NCBI RefSeq assembly: GCF_958450345.1
Contig: NC_088781.1
Location: 76,907,174-76,971,173, forward strand
DNA length: 64,000 nt
Source: Calliphora vicina
Taxonomy: Eukaryota; Arthropoda; Insecta; Diptera; Calliphoridae
Direction of reading: 5' to 3'
Shown: positions 12,081 through 23,028 of the stretch, one piece after another
Numbering within the stretch: the stretch's first letter is position 1
Layout of the letters: each line of letters opens with the position of its first letter
Made by a program: the position numbers and the translations under genes
Notes under the pieces: generated by a model
What the model was told of the DNA's origin: nothing
Database searches by the model: none
What the model saw: the letters and a program-made list of their open reading frames with translations, nothing else

Positions 12081-13913
12081 CAGGGCAACCAAAAATATGC
12101 AATATCATATTTTTTGCTGTGCGTCGTATAAACATATGAGTTAGTATTTATCCGTTTCAGACAATTTTAAGAATTTTGGCATCGATTTGTTAGCGCATAT
12201 TTTTGCATATTTTGCCCTTTACTGCATATTTTAGCATATTTTGCGTTTTATAGCATATTTTTGCATATTTAACTCATAACTGGACATTTTTGTTGGATAT
12301 TTTCTTTTATTTTTCATTATTTTATTTTCCTTATATAATTTTATTGTTTGTATTGTAATTTTTCATTTCTATATTTTACTATTTTGTTAAGGTCCAATGA
12401 TAATTGGCCTAAGTTACTTATATAAAAAATAGAGTACCCATAATCGCTTATATTCACAGAGTTTTCGTTGATTTAAGGGAGCTTAGTTTACATATATTTC
12501 AATTAAATTAAAAATATACACACAAATATTAAAATTTAACAAATAGTAAAAATACGTAAAAAATTAAAAGAAAACTCCAAAATTGCATATTGTTATGGGC
12601 AATTTCTTAAAAAATTGTTGGATACATTTAAAAGAAGGAATTTTAGTCAGCTTGATATTGAGATAGTTTGGGCATTAATAGTTTACCTCTAATGTAAAAT
12701 TAAACAAGTATTCAACAGACGTTCAGAATATTAAGATCTATCGAAAATCTCGCGTTCAAAACCCGTTGATATATTTACACAACTTGTAAAAAAATTTATT
12801 AAGAAATTGTTAATAAAGAATATACGTGGATATCGATAAACGATACAATGGATGGGAAAGGAAGAAACATAGGAAATGTCACGGTATTTTAAGTCGCAGT
12901 GATAAAACTTGAACAAAAAGTTTTTTTAATTGCCGCAGTCTTAAATAGAACTAATCATTCCACTATTGTAAGGCTCTTTTATAATTCTGTTTAAATTTTA
13001 GAAGCCGAATTCAGATGTTAATCTAGATCAGTAATGCGCAGCCCATACCACAATTGTGGAAAATAAAATCACACGTGTTCTTCTGCTCTTACATTTTAGT
13101 AGTCGTTGTCCACTCAACGAGATAACTAGGAATACGCATGAGCACTGGTGTATGACTTTTTCTTTATTTTTTCAGTTTTTGTATTTGTGTGTTTGTAGGT
13201 GCACTGAATAAAATAAAGAATTGAATGTGTTGGTGAGAGTAAGTGTGTTGGTGAGAGGATTTATTTTTGCGAACCTCTGATCTAGATACATGATGAATGC
13301 TCCAAAATCCTTTGCAATTTTTTACCAAAAAATTACACGCTATTCACAGAGTTTTTGAAACATTATTCAAATGATAAAAAAGCTTTTAAAGCTTCATATA
13401 GAATAGAAACATTTGGAGAAACTTATTGGGTACATCCTCAGTAGGGATCCTATAAACATTGGGACACATGGATTGAGAATGTAAAATATTATGCCACTAA
13501 TTACTAAAAAAAGTTTGAAGTATTAAGCAGTTTAAAAGATGAGACAAATCAATTGATTATGATTGTCTAAGAAACTCGGAAATCTAAAACAAAGATTAAG
13601 TTAAAAAATTTTAAAACTTAAGTAAACACATAGTAATTTATTTCTAAATATAATAAAATGAATTGAATCAAACTATTTTCATGTAGTGCCAAATTCCCTA
13701 AAATCGATATTTAATCCTATAATAACCAATTTTAATTTATGAGCTCAATATTTTATTTACTTCATATATATTTTTTTAATGAAATTTTTAAATCAAACAA
13801 TAACCAACTATTAAGTGCATATTTTTTATATTTTAAGAGCATATTTTGCATTTTTAAGTGCATATTATATGCGCATAAAACACTTTTTTTAGAGCATATT
13901 TTTGGTTGCCCTG
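12081..13913. mobile_element. hAT element with perfect TIRs and 8-bp duplication
   Basis: The TIR CAGGGCAACCAAAAATATGC is identical at both ends (12081-12100 and complement to 13913). The flanks carry GTTATCAC on each side (12073-12080, 13914-13921), fitting the hAT Ac-type consensus nTnnnnAn. Clusters of GCATATTTT lie just inside both ends (12190-12280, 13815-13900). There is no intact transposase; traces of coding-like sequence near 13320-13600 are unreadable. It sits in the Helentron-derived repeat array. Confidence 0.88.
13029..13279. mobile_element. hAT-like MITE nested in the hAT element
   Basis: It starts CAGTAATGCGC and ends GCGAACCTCTG, flanked by ATCTAGAT on both sides (13021-13028, 13280-13287). 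The duplication fits nnnTAnnn, the target of Buster-type hATs. TIRs are short and imperfect. No coding sequence. Confidence 0.7.
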
Positions 13914-14560
13914 GTTATCACAGATCGAGCTGCTTTTCTTCATTAAAAGCTTATTGTCCAAGTTATTAGCGATTAGAAATATTGTGAGTTCTTATATAAA
14001 AAATCGATTTTTGTTCTGAAACATGAGTGATCACAGATCGAGCTCCTTTTCTTGATTAAACGCTTATTGGCCAATTTATTAGCGAATTTAGATATTTTAA
14101 GTTTTTATAAAAAAAATCGATTTTTGTTCAGAAATATGAGTGATCACACATCGAGCTCCTTTTCTTGATTAAACGCTTATTGGCCAAGTTACTAACGATT
14201 TTAGACATTCAGAGTTTTTTTATAAAAAAATCCATTCTTGTTCTGAAATATGAGTTACTAACGACTTTAGATATTGTGAGTTTTTATACAAAAAAATCGA
14301 TTTTTGGCCTGAAATATGAGTCATTACAGATCGAGCTCCTTTTCTTGATTAAAAGCTCATTGGCCAAGTTACTAACGATTTTAGATATATTGAGTTTTTA
14401 TATAAAAAATCGATTTTTGTTCAGAAATATGAGTGATCACAGATCGAGTTCCTTTTCTTGATTAAACGCTTATTGGCCAAGTTAATAGCGAACTTAGATA
14501 TTTGGGGTTTTTATATAGTCGATTTTTGTTCAGAAATATGAGTGATCACAGATCGATGTA
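13914..14560. repeat. Tandem minisatellite, unit about 110-113 bp
   Basis: About six copies of a unit beginning ATGAGTGATCACAGATCGAG and including CTTGATTAAACGCTTATTGG, starting near 13914, 14023, 14137, 14250, 14318 and 14428. The unit at 14250-14317 is shortened. Single units also flank the RT fragment and the hAT element (10900-11000, 11958-12080), so one array was split by these insertions. Confidence 0.8.
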
Positions 14561-14925
14561 TTTTGCATATGTATTTAATAAGTGGACGTAGACAAATTTT
14601 ATTTCTGTAAAAACTTTTGCGGACTATTGTGAAATAAAAAAAAAATTTGCCAAATCGGTCCAGCCGTACTGCGATTTTGTATATATCGAAAACAAATTGG
14701 CGTGGTCAATTTTTCTTTCAGTAAAAACTTACTATGAACATTTAAACAAAAAATTAGCCAAATCGGTACAGCCGTTTTCCGATTTTGGATAAATCGAAAA
14801 AGTGGGCGTGGTCCGTCAAAACCTAAGTTGAACTATGAACAACATTTTAAAAAAAAATTTCAGCTGATGCAATTACCAATTACCAACGAACGACATTTGA
14901 TTTTTATTTATATAGATAGATTTCA
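14560..14925. repeat. Second tandem repeat type, GTGGGCGTGGTC units
   Basis: About three diverged units of roughly 110-120 bp with a GTGGACGTAG or GTGGGCGTGG box, a run AAAAACTT and the block AAATCGGTCCAGCCGT. They end in the terminal motif AACGAACGACATTTG at 14885-14900. Another set lies at 15510-15870 and one unit at 31180-31310. Confidence 0.65.
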
Positions 14926-15295
14926 GATATTGTGAGTTTTTATATAAAAAATCAATTTTTGGCCAGAAATATGAGTGATCACAGATCGAGTTGCTTTTCT
15001 TGATTAAACGCTTATTGGCCAAGTTATTAGCGATTTTTTTGTTCAGAAATATGAGTGATCACAGATCAAGCTCATTTTCTTGATTAAAAGCTCATTGGCC
15101 AAGTTACTAACGATTTTAGATATCGAAAAAATCGATTTTTGTTCAGAAATATGAGTGATCACAGATCAAGCTCCTTTTCTTGATTAAACGCTTATTGGCC
15201 AAGTTATTAGCGAATTTAGATATTTTGAGTTTTTATATAAAAAATCGATTTTTGTTCAGAAATATGAATGATCACAGCTCCAGAAATATGAATTT
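14925..15295. repeat. Continuation of the 110-bp minisatellite
   Basis: About three to four units of the same ATGAGTGATCACAG repeat as at 13914-14560, one of them shortened. Its presence on both sides of an internal element end (14885-14915) suggests a duplication of the element interior. Confidence 0.7.
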
Positions 15296-15509
15296 CTTTG
15301 ACGATTGATTCCAAGTATATGCCAAGATATTAGCATTTCGGAGTATAGCAGGTTCGGGCAAATTTATCATTCAAAAAATCTGGTCAATGTTGTAGATGGC
15401 GGTCGATCACTACCTTTGGTCACATATTTAAAACATTTGATAAGTGGTCGTATTATTGGGCGTAAAAAACTTTTGTGGACTATACCGAGCATTTAAAAAA
15501 AAATAGCCA

Positions 15510-15870
15510 AATCGTCCTAGGCGTTCTGCAATTTTAGATGTATCGAAAAAAAAGTGGTCGTGGTAAATTTTTCTTACGAATTTTACTACGAATATTTAAA
15601 AAAAAATTAGTCGATTTTAGATAAATCGAAAACAGTGGGCGTAAAAGTCAATTTTTCCTTCAGTAAAAACATAAATTGGATAACTACGAACATTTAAGCA
15701 AAAAATTATCCAAATCGGTGTGGCCGTTTTCAGATTTTAGATAAATCGAAAAAAGTGGGCGTGGTAAATTTTTGGTTCCGTAAAAACCTAAGTTGGACTA
15801 TGACCAACATTTAAAAAAAAAAAATGTCTAAATCGGTCCGGCCGTTCTCAATTGATGCAATTACCAACGA
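15510..15870. repeat. Second block of GTGGGCGTGGTC tandem units
   Basis: Three units with the AAATCG.TC.GGCCGT block and the GTGGGCGTGGT box, running into the element end at 15875-15898. Confidence 0.65.
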
Positions 15871-16645
15871 ACGACAATTGATTTTTTTATATAGAAGAAG
15901 ATTAATAACAGTAAGTAAATTGGGCTCATTCGCCAAAATATGGCCAAAAAATTAGTTTTTCTCGAAAATCGCAAAAATTAATTTCGCAGGTACGGAAAAA
16001 CTATAGGAGGTATAGGCATATTTTTTCACATTTTTATTCCCTATTATGTTGTAAATAAATCCCCATGTGATGATCAAAAAAATTTGAAATTTGTTTAACA
16101 AAATTTTTAAAAATTTTAAATTGAAGTTTTGAAACCGTTAAAAAAAATATTTTTTTTTGGTTATACCTGCGAATAGGTTAACTGTATCCTATGAAAATAA
16201 AAACTCATATACAAGTAAATATGGATATATTTTAAATAAGAATAAACTTTTGTTTTAATATTTCTCAAAATATGTTAATTTTGTTCCTACATTTCTTGTT
16301 CTAGTGGCCTGAGATACGTTAATGGCATGGCGATTTTTTTATATCTTTAACATTTTTTAACCAATTTTTGTCTTTTATATCTCATTAGAATGATAATTAC
16401 GTACACATTTCGATTCTTTTAAATTAAATTGCAAAAGTAATTACTTAATAGCTAAATTTAAAAAAAACTTAAAAAAATCATTTTTCCCCTTGTAAATGCA
16501 CCTCAAAACTAAATCGAAAGTCGGCACGGGTTGCCCTTCTTAGAACAAGCTAAAAAAATTTTTGGTTGTATTTTAGGTCATTACGAACGTTTTCAGGGGG
16601 TACCGTGTCAAAATTTCAAAAAATTTAATTCTAAGGGACACTCTA

Positions 16646-17156
16646 CTATATATGTATGAGCGATATTTGAATGCCTGTGATTTAATCATTGTGAATCAAA
16701 AAATCATTGGTAACAACTGTTACAGAATATACAAAGTAACAGGTTTCATGTCGTTCTTTCACATTTTTTACATACTGATTTGATCTTACAAAGTGTATAA
16801 AGTGTTAAGAGACATTTCAGTTCTCCAAAAATTTTCTTGTTTGCTACTTAAAAAAATCTGTTATTTTCCTATGTTTTTATTAAGAAACAATAAATACTAG
16901 TCTTTGGTTAACATAGGAGCAGATTAAAATAATAAAATAATGTATTTACATCACATAGACAAAGCGTGGTCACGGTTCTATTTAGAAAACAGTGATTTAA
17001 AAATCACATTCACTAAGAACTAAGAAAACATAAATAAAGGGATCGCTTATTTCTAATGGAATAACCGATTAAAGTAGGAGAATGCAGGACCCTGGATTAG
17101 AAAATTGTATTGTTTTATGACAACAACAAATACTAATATATCTAATTTTATTTCAG
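16646..17156. other. Non-coding, probably host intron
   Basis: No element end or frame recognised. It runs into a pyrimidine-rich tract and the AG at 17155-17156 that precedes the first host exon. Confidence 0.5.
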
Positions 17157-17318
17157 ATACAATGTCAAAATTAAATCTTTTTGATGAAAACAGTTTCTTC
17201 AGTTCAACAACAGGGATACTACAACAATCTATGCCATTGAAACTTAAACAAAATGAAGAAACAATTCCAAATCAATTAAGCACTGGTACTGCACCTAATT
17301 TGCCAGATTTGATAAATG
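17157..17318 (+). CDS. Host gene exon 1 (of those seen), unidentified Q-rich protein
   Basis: 54 codons between a good acceptor (tctaattttatttcag, ending at 17156) and a donor (G|GTAAGA at 17319). It enters with one base of a codon missing and leaves with one base, so both borders are phase 1. The peptide runs from TMSKLNLFDENSFFSSTTG to NLPDLIN; it has a short polar, Ser/Gln-rich character and no domain I recognise. The exon is not preceded by a start codon I trust: the ATG at 17162 is the only candidate, but the acceptor argues for upstream exons outside the window. Joined to the next exon it gives LIN-E-WEEALKNVM. A resemblance to the C-terminal part of the fly CCR4-NOT subunit Not4 crossed my mind, but I cannot confirm it. 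Confidence 0.75.
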
Positions 17319-18370
17319 GTAAGAAACGACATTGCATATACTTATATATTTTTTACTAATAATTTCATTGCAAATTACATACAGTGGTCGACATAAGTCT
17401 ACGTACGACCACAATTTTTGCCACTTTATGAGAGAAAACCCGGTAAATAAAAAAATAATAATGCAGTTTTGTTTGAAATCTACTTTTATTGCTATGCACC
17501 AAAAAAAAATTTTGTTGCAATGTTAACTTGCTAAATTATTCATAAAAAACAATAAAAAAACATTGACAAATGTCTACATACCACCACAGCATGTCTTGTT
17601 TTTTTTGAATACTAACAGATAAGCAATGCAATTTATTAAATCTACAGTTCAAATATTCAGTTACTTTGAAAACACTGGTACAGTTAAAAACAAGCTGCGA
17701 AGTGTTGTTATATCGTAGAGATGTAATCTTCATTTTAAAAGAAGTCAACAAAAACCCAAAAGTAAATACCACCAAATTGGCCGAAGAACTCGCAACAAAA
17801 TCAAAAGTTATTGTTTATCCACGAATAATTCAAAGAACCTTAAATAATAATGGTAATTAAAGCAGAAATCCTCGTAAATTAGCGAACGGATCGTAAACTT
17901 CGTTTGGAATTCGCCCAAAAGCACTTTAAAAGGACATGGAATTCTGAAAGCGAGTTTTGTTCACTGATGAGTTGAAGTATAACATATTTGAAAGTGATGG
18001 GAGAGATAAAGTATGGCGCAAAACAAATACAGCAATGAATCCGAAAAACTTACTCGCTACAGTTGTCGCTGCTTCTGGATTGGGAAAGTTAGTGTTTATT
18101 GAGGATAATATAGATCGTTATCAGTACAAATCCATTTTGGAACAAAATTTGAGAGCACCGGTTGATATTTTAACTCTTGGTTAAAGTTGGATTTTTCAGC
18201 AAGATAACGATCCGAAACATACGTCTCAAATTGTCAAAGATTGGCTACTCTACCATGCCCCACGACAATTGTACATACCACCTCAAAGCCCGGACTCAAA
18301 TGTTATTGAGTACGTGTGGGAAATTCTACAACGGATGATCCGAAAACATCTTATTACTTGTGAACCAATG

Positions 18371-19742
18371 CACAGTGGTTTAGAAACTTTTTTTTTGGAA
18401 ATAATTCGGTATCTCGGGTCTCAAAATTTTTAAAAAAATCCCCAAAAATTCATTTATGATCCGAATGAAATTTAAAATATAAATAGTCCTTGAGAAGATC
18501 TACAAAAAATACGCTTACATGTGTAGGTTATCTCCTTCAGTTGAAGAGATATTTAGGTTTATTTTTTTTTTTTTTAATTTTGCTCGATTTTTTTTAGTTT
18601 TTTAGATATGGCGACCCTACGGAGGGTCGAATTTTTTTTTTCAGAATATCAGCTATATTGGCAATAAAATTCTAAATAAAATAAAAAAAACTTGGTAACA
18701 GTTATCTCGTCCGTGTAAATAGTTACACGCATCCAAAGTTGGAACATGTAAAATGGGCCTAATTTTTTACGATTTTTCCTAAAAAAAGTCCCTATATTTT
18801 TTCTTTTGTAGAAACAAATTTTCATTGGGACTATATAAAATTGTTATATGTTCCGGAAAGAAAACTTAATGCAAAAGCATGTAAAGTAAAATTGGGCTCA
18901 CTTAAGCGGACACAGTATCCCCCAGACCTATCCAAACTTGGACAATTTTAAAAAAAAATATTTATTTTTCAGTAAAAAATTCTAAAAAGGCAAAGCACCG
19001 ATCCTCGAAAAAGTTCCGTATTTGTATAACCCTATATGTTGTTTAAATACTTAGAAAGTTGTTTTACTATCACACGGTAAATAGCGTCACAGTAGGCACT
19101 TTTCTAAAAAAACTCAGTTTTTGGAACACATTTTCCCCGTTTTAGGAATTTCGGTATTTGAAAATAAAAAATGTCAAAAAATATAATGTCATTAATTTAA
19201 GGACATTTGGATCTAAATTAGTTCCAAATTTTGTTATGATATCTTTAACCGTTAAAATTTTACATTAAATCAAATTTTATATTTTTATTCGTTGAAAATC
19301 ACCATATGAAAGTTTTTTAAGTTTTTAAGGTAAATGAAGTCCCAAAATTTTATAAAATTATTTAATTTTACTAAAATATCAATCCTCAGGTCATAATGTT
19401 TTCAACAGTATCAAATACTTATATCAAAAGCCTTTATTTACTCCTCAGAAGTTCCACAAACCTTGCCCGCTTTGACAAATTTGTACATTTTTTCATATAA
19501 TGCGTACAAAATGTTATTAACATATCAAATGTAAATATTGAATTCAAACACATACTGACTTAACAGAAATTTTAGTGTAACAGATTTTTGCACGCATTAT
19601 ATGAAAAAACGTACAAATTTGTCAAAGCGGGCAAGGTTTGTGGAACTTCTGAGGAGTAAATAAAGGCTTTTTATATAAGTATTTGATACTGTTGAAAACA
19701 TTATGACCTGAGGATTGATAAATAATTAAACCTAAATATATA

Positions 19743-19773
<31 letters not shown>

Positions 19774-20060
19774 ACCTACACATGTAAGCGTATTTTTTGT
19801 AGATCTTCTCAAGGACTATTTATATTTTAAATTTCAGCTCATTCGGATCATAAATGAATTTTTGGGGATTTTTTAAAAATTTTGAGACCCGAGGTGACCA
19901 ACTTTGAGGGGGCACAAACTGGCCCGTATTACCCTTAGGAAGCTGAACAAATGTAATTCAAAAACACCTCAGCTCTAACCATGTGAAATTTTGTAATAAT
20001 ATCTCCAATAGTTCCGAGATACCGAATTATTTCCAAAAAAAAAGTTTCTAAACCACTGTG
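18371..20060. mobile_element. Transib-like element inserted in the Tc1 transposase
   Basis: Both ends begin CACAGTGGTTTAGAAAC (18371 and inverted to 20060), flanked by a 5-bp duplication CAATG (18366-18370, 20061-20065). The start CACAGTG and a 5-bp duplication are the marks of Transib elements, whose ends resemble the RAG signal heptamer. The left arm runs about 190 bp (to about 18560). The right arm is about 315 bp because it retains roughly 120 bp absent from the left, between two CTCGG copies. A second inverted pair lies inside (19387-19510 and 19590-19722), and a TA run at 19755-19773. No transposase is seen, so it is non-autonomous. Confidence 0.75.
19387..19722. repeat. Internal palindrome of the Transib-like element
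   Basis: Two arms of about 125-130 bp, inverted: ATCCTCAGGTCATAATG at 19381-19398 mirrors at 19703-19719, and CTTTGACAAATTTGTAC at 19472 mirrors near 19605-19625. They are nearly identical, with an AT-rich loop between. Confidence 0.75.
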
Positions 20061-20533
20061 CAATGTAAAAGGAGAAGCTTCCTGAAGAATGGCAAAATAT
20101 AAAGTCCGCAGAACTGAAACTTCGATGCCCAGACGCTTGTAGATGCCCGTAGTGGCCCATCGAAATATTGAATTTAATGAAAATTTGTATTCGCTGAAAA
20201 ATGTTTATTTAGTGTACAGATCATATGTAGACTTTTGTCAACATATTTTTTTTTAATTTGTTGTGAATAATAGTTTAAATTAATTATAAATTTAGCGATA
20301 TTTTTTTGTTATATTACTAAAAATACATTTGAAATAAAACTGCATCATTACTTTTACTTATTATGTTAAGAAGTCCGCGAGTTACGAAAATAATGGTCGT
20401 ACGTAGACTTTTGTCGGTCACTATACATTTATTTAATTCATTAATATTTCAATGGTATATTTCTGTTTCGACACTAGGTATTGATGGATATCAAAATACT
20501 ACAAATGGTAATTATAACAAGTACATACATATT

Positions 20534-20629
20534 CACCCTTATCGTGGTTGGCGTAAATTAAACATTTTCTTTAATCTAGTACGAAACTGTAGTAGGCGTA
20601 AAACGTTTACGTCAACCACGATAAGGGTA
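20534..20629. mobile_element. 96-bp hairpin MITE with ATT duplication
   Basis: Ends CACCCTTATCGTGGTTGGCG (20534) and, inverted, TACCCTTATCGTGGTTGACG (to 20629), flanked by ATT (20531-20533, 20630-20632). The end and target match the larger element at 38748-39008 (CACCCCTATCG, ATT). No coding sequence. Confidence 0.65.
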
Positions 20630-20867
20630 ATTATATCATGAATTCCATAGGACATCACAAATAATTTGAGAAAGAGTCTTCCGATTTTATTTATATTCGC
20701 TACACACATCTTCACCTAAAATGCGATGATTTTATTTTGAGCTACTTGCTATTTTATTCAAAACTAAAAAACTAAAGGTCAAATTTGTTTGGTTTTTATA
20801 TTGTTGGTGGAATTCATATTTTAAAATTTTTATTTGGATTATGATAACAAAATTGTGTATTTTTTAG

Positions 20868-21071
20868 AATGGGAAGAAGCATTAAAAAATGTTATGATTA
20901 AAACAAACAAACAGATGGAAGAAAAACTTCAGCAAAATTTACAACAACAACATATTCAAAATCAAAGTCAGATAAAGCATCAAGAAGACCTTCACAGACT
21001 CCAAGAAATTCAAAACCGTAATAATATCTTAAGTTCACTAAGTATATCTCAACTAAGTGGAGCCCAATCTG
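20868..21071 (+). CDS. Host gene exon 2, helical Q-rich segment
   Basis: 68 codons between an acceptor (tattttttag, ending 20867) and a donor (G|GTAATT at 21072), phase 1 at both borders, so it joins exon 1 and exon 3 in frame. The peptide starts EWEEALKNVMIKTNKQMEEK, which would form an amphipathic helix, and continues as a Gln-rich, coiled-coil-like stretch (LQQNLQQQHIQNQSQIK, HRLQEIQNRNNILSSLSIS). The ordered start, then low-complexity Gln, suggests a protein-binding helix in a disordered region; that is inference. The next exon is about 35 kb away. No stop is present in this exon's frame before the donor. Confidence 0.78.
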
Positions 21072-21439
21072 GTAATTATTACAATTTTCTTCAAATAAAT
21101 TTGTACATAAATATTTAAAGAATTTGCTGTATTCTCATGAGAAGCAGATGTGTTTTTTATTCGCTCCGCGATTTAAGTGAATATTTAAATACAAAAATAA
21201 AATTAAGCGATAGACGAAAAAAAATAATCTCTAAGTGTTTAAAAATAATAAACAAATAAATAAATATTACAATACTTCAAACCCGACAGACGTTGTACTG
21301 TCAAAATTAGAAAAAATGTTTGTGTTCGATTTGTGAATTTGTATTATGTTTTATTTATATTTGATTTGAAAATACATAATATGTATTTTCAAATCAAATG
21401 TACATATTATGTACAATGAATCTTATTTACATTTTGATT

Positions 21440-22947
21440 AAAAGGTCGATATTCAAGTAACCAATTAAAATCCATTGCTTTGCTGTGATATCATACTTTC
21501 GTTCATTGCAATGCTCTATGATACACGAACTTTTTAGATTTAGGTGTTCCGACCCGGGAACAGGCGACATACAATTTACGATGCGAGAATCATGGATTTT
21601 CAAGGATAATACCGCTAACACGCAATGACTGCCCTTGAGATTTGTTAATTGTCATTGCGAATGCAAGCCGTACCGTGTCGGTCGGAGCCATTGGCATCCG
21701 TGGTATCAAAACGTAATTTGTAATTTCCTTTAAGTATTGTTGCTTCGATGACGTTATTCATCAGGTTTTCCCCAAGTCGGGTGACATTACAAAGACTCGG
21801 TTTATGTTTCGTAACATTATGATTACAGATCCGACTTTCAGCTGCAATCGGAATCTACCGTTTATACGTCATCAATTCGAAAACATTTTCACTTTGAATC
21901 TTAAAATTCAATTCGTCGACAACAATGTTTTTCGCATCAACGTTCGCTCAACCAATTGTAATTTTGTGCAATGTTTGGAAACACCTTTCCCATGAGTTGG
22001 GATTTTGATTCGGTGAACTGGCAGAAAGTGACGGGAAATTGAATGCAACCGTCGAAATATCAACCGTTTTACTGTTGCCAATGTCCAGCAATTGTTTGGA
22101 AAATACTTCTCCAGTAGCTCGTTTCTGTATTTCTAGCATCGGAAAACTTCTCCCATGAAGTGTGAAATAAAAAATTCCATCGTTTCTCGATGTGCGAGAA
22201 AAAGTGTTTCTGTATTTGAATGCGAAAACAGACAACACAGATTCTGTTCTTATTGGAATATTTCCAGTAATTAAGTGTCAAATGCTGGAAAAAGACAAAC
22301 GTCAACGAAAGAAAGAAATTATAATAAAACGAAAACAGTGAAAGGCTAAAAAATGTAAAATGCCAAAATATAACAATTGTGTTTTATTGATTGTCATCAT
22401 TTGAATATAAAACAAAAAGTATAGTGTGGCGCTTATAACAGCTGAATGTAATAAAAATAATTTTGAAATACATTTTTGTGTACTTACATGTGTATATATA
22501 ATTATTTTATTCAAACTCTGTGCTACTTACATTTTCGGCTGATTTGGGTTCCATATTTATACATACGAATTTAAAAATATCTATATTTTTTAAAATTTAG
22601 TTTTTCTCACACCAATTTCAAATGTGACTTGTTTTGACAGTTCTTGTGAGAAACTTTTCGCAAAATATTGTTACAGAAACACTTTTTCTCACATCCTACC
22701 AATAATTGCTGGGAAATTATTTAAATGACAGATAATTCTCGCAAACTCAAGATACAGAAACACTTGTGCGAGAAAAAACCTACTTTGTTTCATTTTACAC
22801 TGTTTTTGTTGCAATTCAATAGTTTCATGCGGAAAGTTTTTCGATTCGAGAAATACAGAAACGGGCTACAGATTGATCGTTCTGCAGCTCGACACGTATG
22901 TTCACAGTTTCTTGACGTGTTTTCACAAAACGGATGACTTCAACATG
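21440..22947 (-). pseudogene. Helitron helicase C-terminal part, interrupted
   Basis: Continuing after NELNAC, the minus strand gives LKSSVL.KHVKKL (22945-22900) and ELQNDQ (22885-22872). After the inverted-repeat insertion it gives EVFSKQLLDIGN (22110-22075), VGSVIIMLRNIN (about 21835-21800), TRLGENLMNNVIEATILKGN (21780-21725), RLAFAMTINKSQGQSLRVSG (21670-21610) and LYVACSRVG (21570-21545). The TINKSQGQSL and LYVACSRVG blocks are diagnostic for the helicase end of Helitrons. Stops, for instance within ENP.FSH, and frame changes make it dead. It lies about 160 bp from the element's left end, as expected. Confidence 0.85.
22110..22871. mobile_element. Inverted-repeat element inserted in the Helitron helicase
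   Basis: The ends CAGTAGCTCGTTTCTGTATT (22111) and, inverted, CTGTAGCCCGTTTCTGTATT (to 22871) run on as inverted repeats for about 50 bp. A second inverted pair lies inside (GTGCGAGAAAAAGTGTTTCT near 22191; its mirror near 22755 and a shorter one near 22675-22695). The helicase reading resumes on the far side (ELQNDQ), which fixes the borders. I find no clear target duplication. Confidence 0.6.
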
Positions 22948-23028
22948 TTGTATGAACAACAACTAACGAGAGATCTCCACTCTCTAGTGCGCCAAAACAA
23001 AACAATTGGGTAGAAGACAACATAAAAG

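Larger units (their letters stand above)
10829..15900 (-). mobile_element. Helentron-derived non-autonomous element
   Basis: One end is TAGCTGACCCGACAGACGTT (10831), the other is AACGAACGACAATTGATTTT followed by TATATAGA (15875-15898). The same two ends border the coding Helentron at 21283-31345. A piece at 15295-15420 matches interior sequence of that element (29239-29262 and 30826-30895), so this is a deletion derivative of it. The interior is two kinds of tandem repeat. It sits between A and T without an evident duplication, as expected of Helitron-type insertion. Confidence 0.7.
10467..16643. mobile_element. TA-flanked inverted-repeat DNA element split by a Helentron-derived insertion
   Basis: The ends GAGTGTCCCTTAGAATT (10467) and its reverse complement (to 16643) are flanked by TA (10465-10466, 16644-16645). 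The arms continue inward: the block GAGGTGCATTTACAAGGGG at about 10605 has its mirror at about 16495, and AGAAGGGCAACCGGTGCCGAC at about 10575 has its mirror near 16530. The original element is 10467-10828 plus 15900-16643, about 1.1 kb; the rest is inserted. TA duplication suggests a Tc1/mariner-type MITE, but I see no transposase. Confidence 0.7.
17640..20170 (+). pseudogene. Tc1 transposase, broken by frameshifts and an insertion
   Basis: The N-terminal DNA-binding part reads YFENTGTVKNKLRS (17660-17705), then RRDVIFILKEVNKNPKVNTT and IIQRTLNNNG to 17855. The catalytic core follows: LFTDELKYNIF (first D, about 17960), a stop at 18181-18183, FQQDNDPKHTS (second D, about 18200) and SPDSNVIEYVWE (Glu, about 18310). 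I count 34 residues between the second D and the E, so it is DD34E. Between FTDE and QQDND part of the usual Gly-rich stretch is deleted after LLATVV. The C-terminus KLPEEWQNIKSAELK reads at 20077-20121, after the nested element. Removing that element and one CAATG restores a continuous tail. Confidence 0.85.
17392..20423 (+). mobile_element. Tc1-like transposon (DD34E), interrupted
   Basis: The ends CAGTGGTCGACATAAGTCTA (17392) and, inverted, TAGTGACCGACAAAAGTCTA (to 20423) are flanked by TA (17390-17391, 20424-20425). Subtracting the nested Transib-like insertion leaves about 1.34 kb, the normal size of a Tc1 element. It lies in the first host intron, same strand as the gene. Confidence 0.88.

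Noticed and set aside
13914..15295. Regular spaced repeats as a possible CRISPR array
   Set aside because: Units are 110 bp with no unique spacers, in a eukaryotic transposon.
20363..20641. 92-residue plus frame
   Set aside because: Spans the Tc1 terminus and the 96-bp MITE; no conserved motif.
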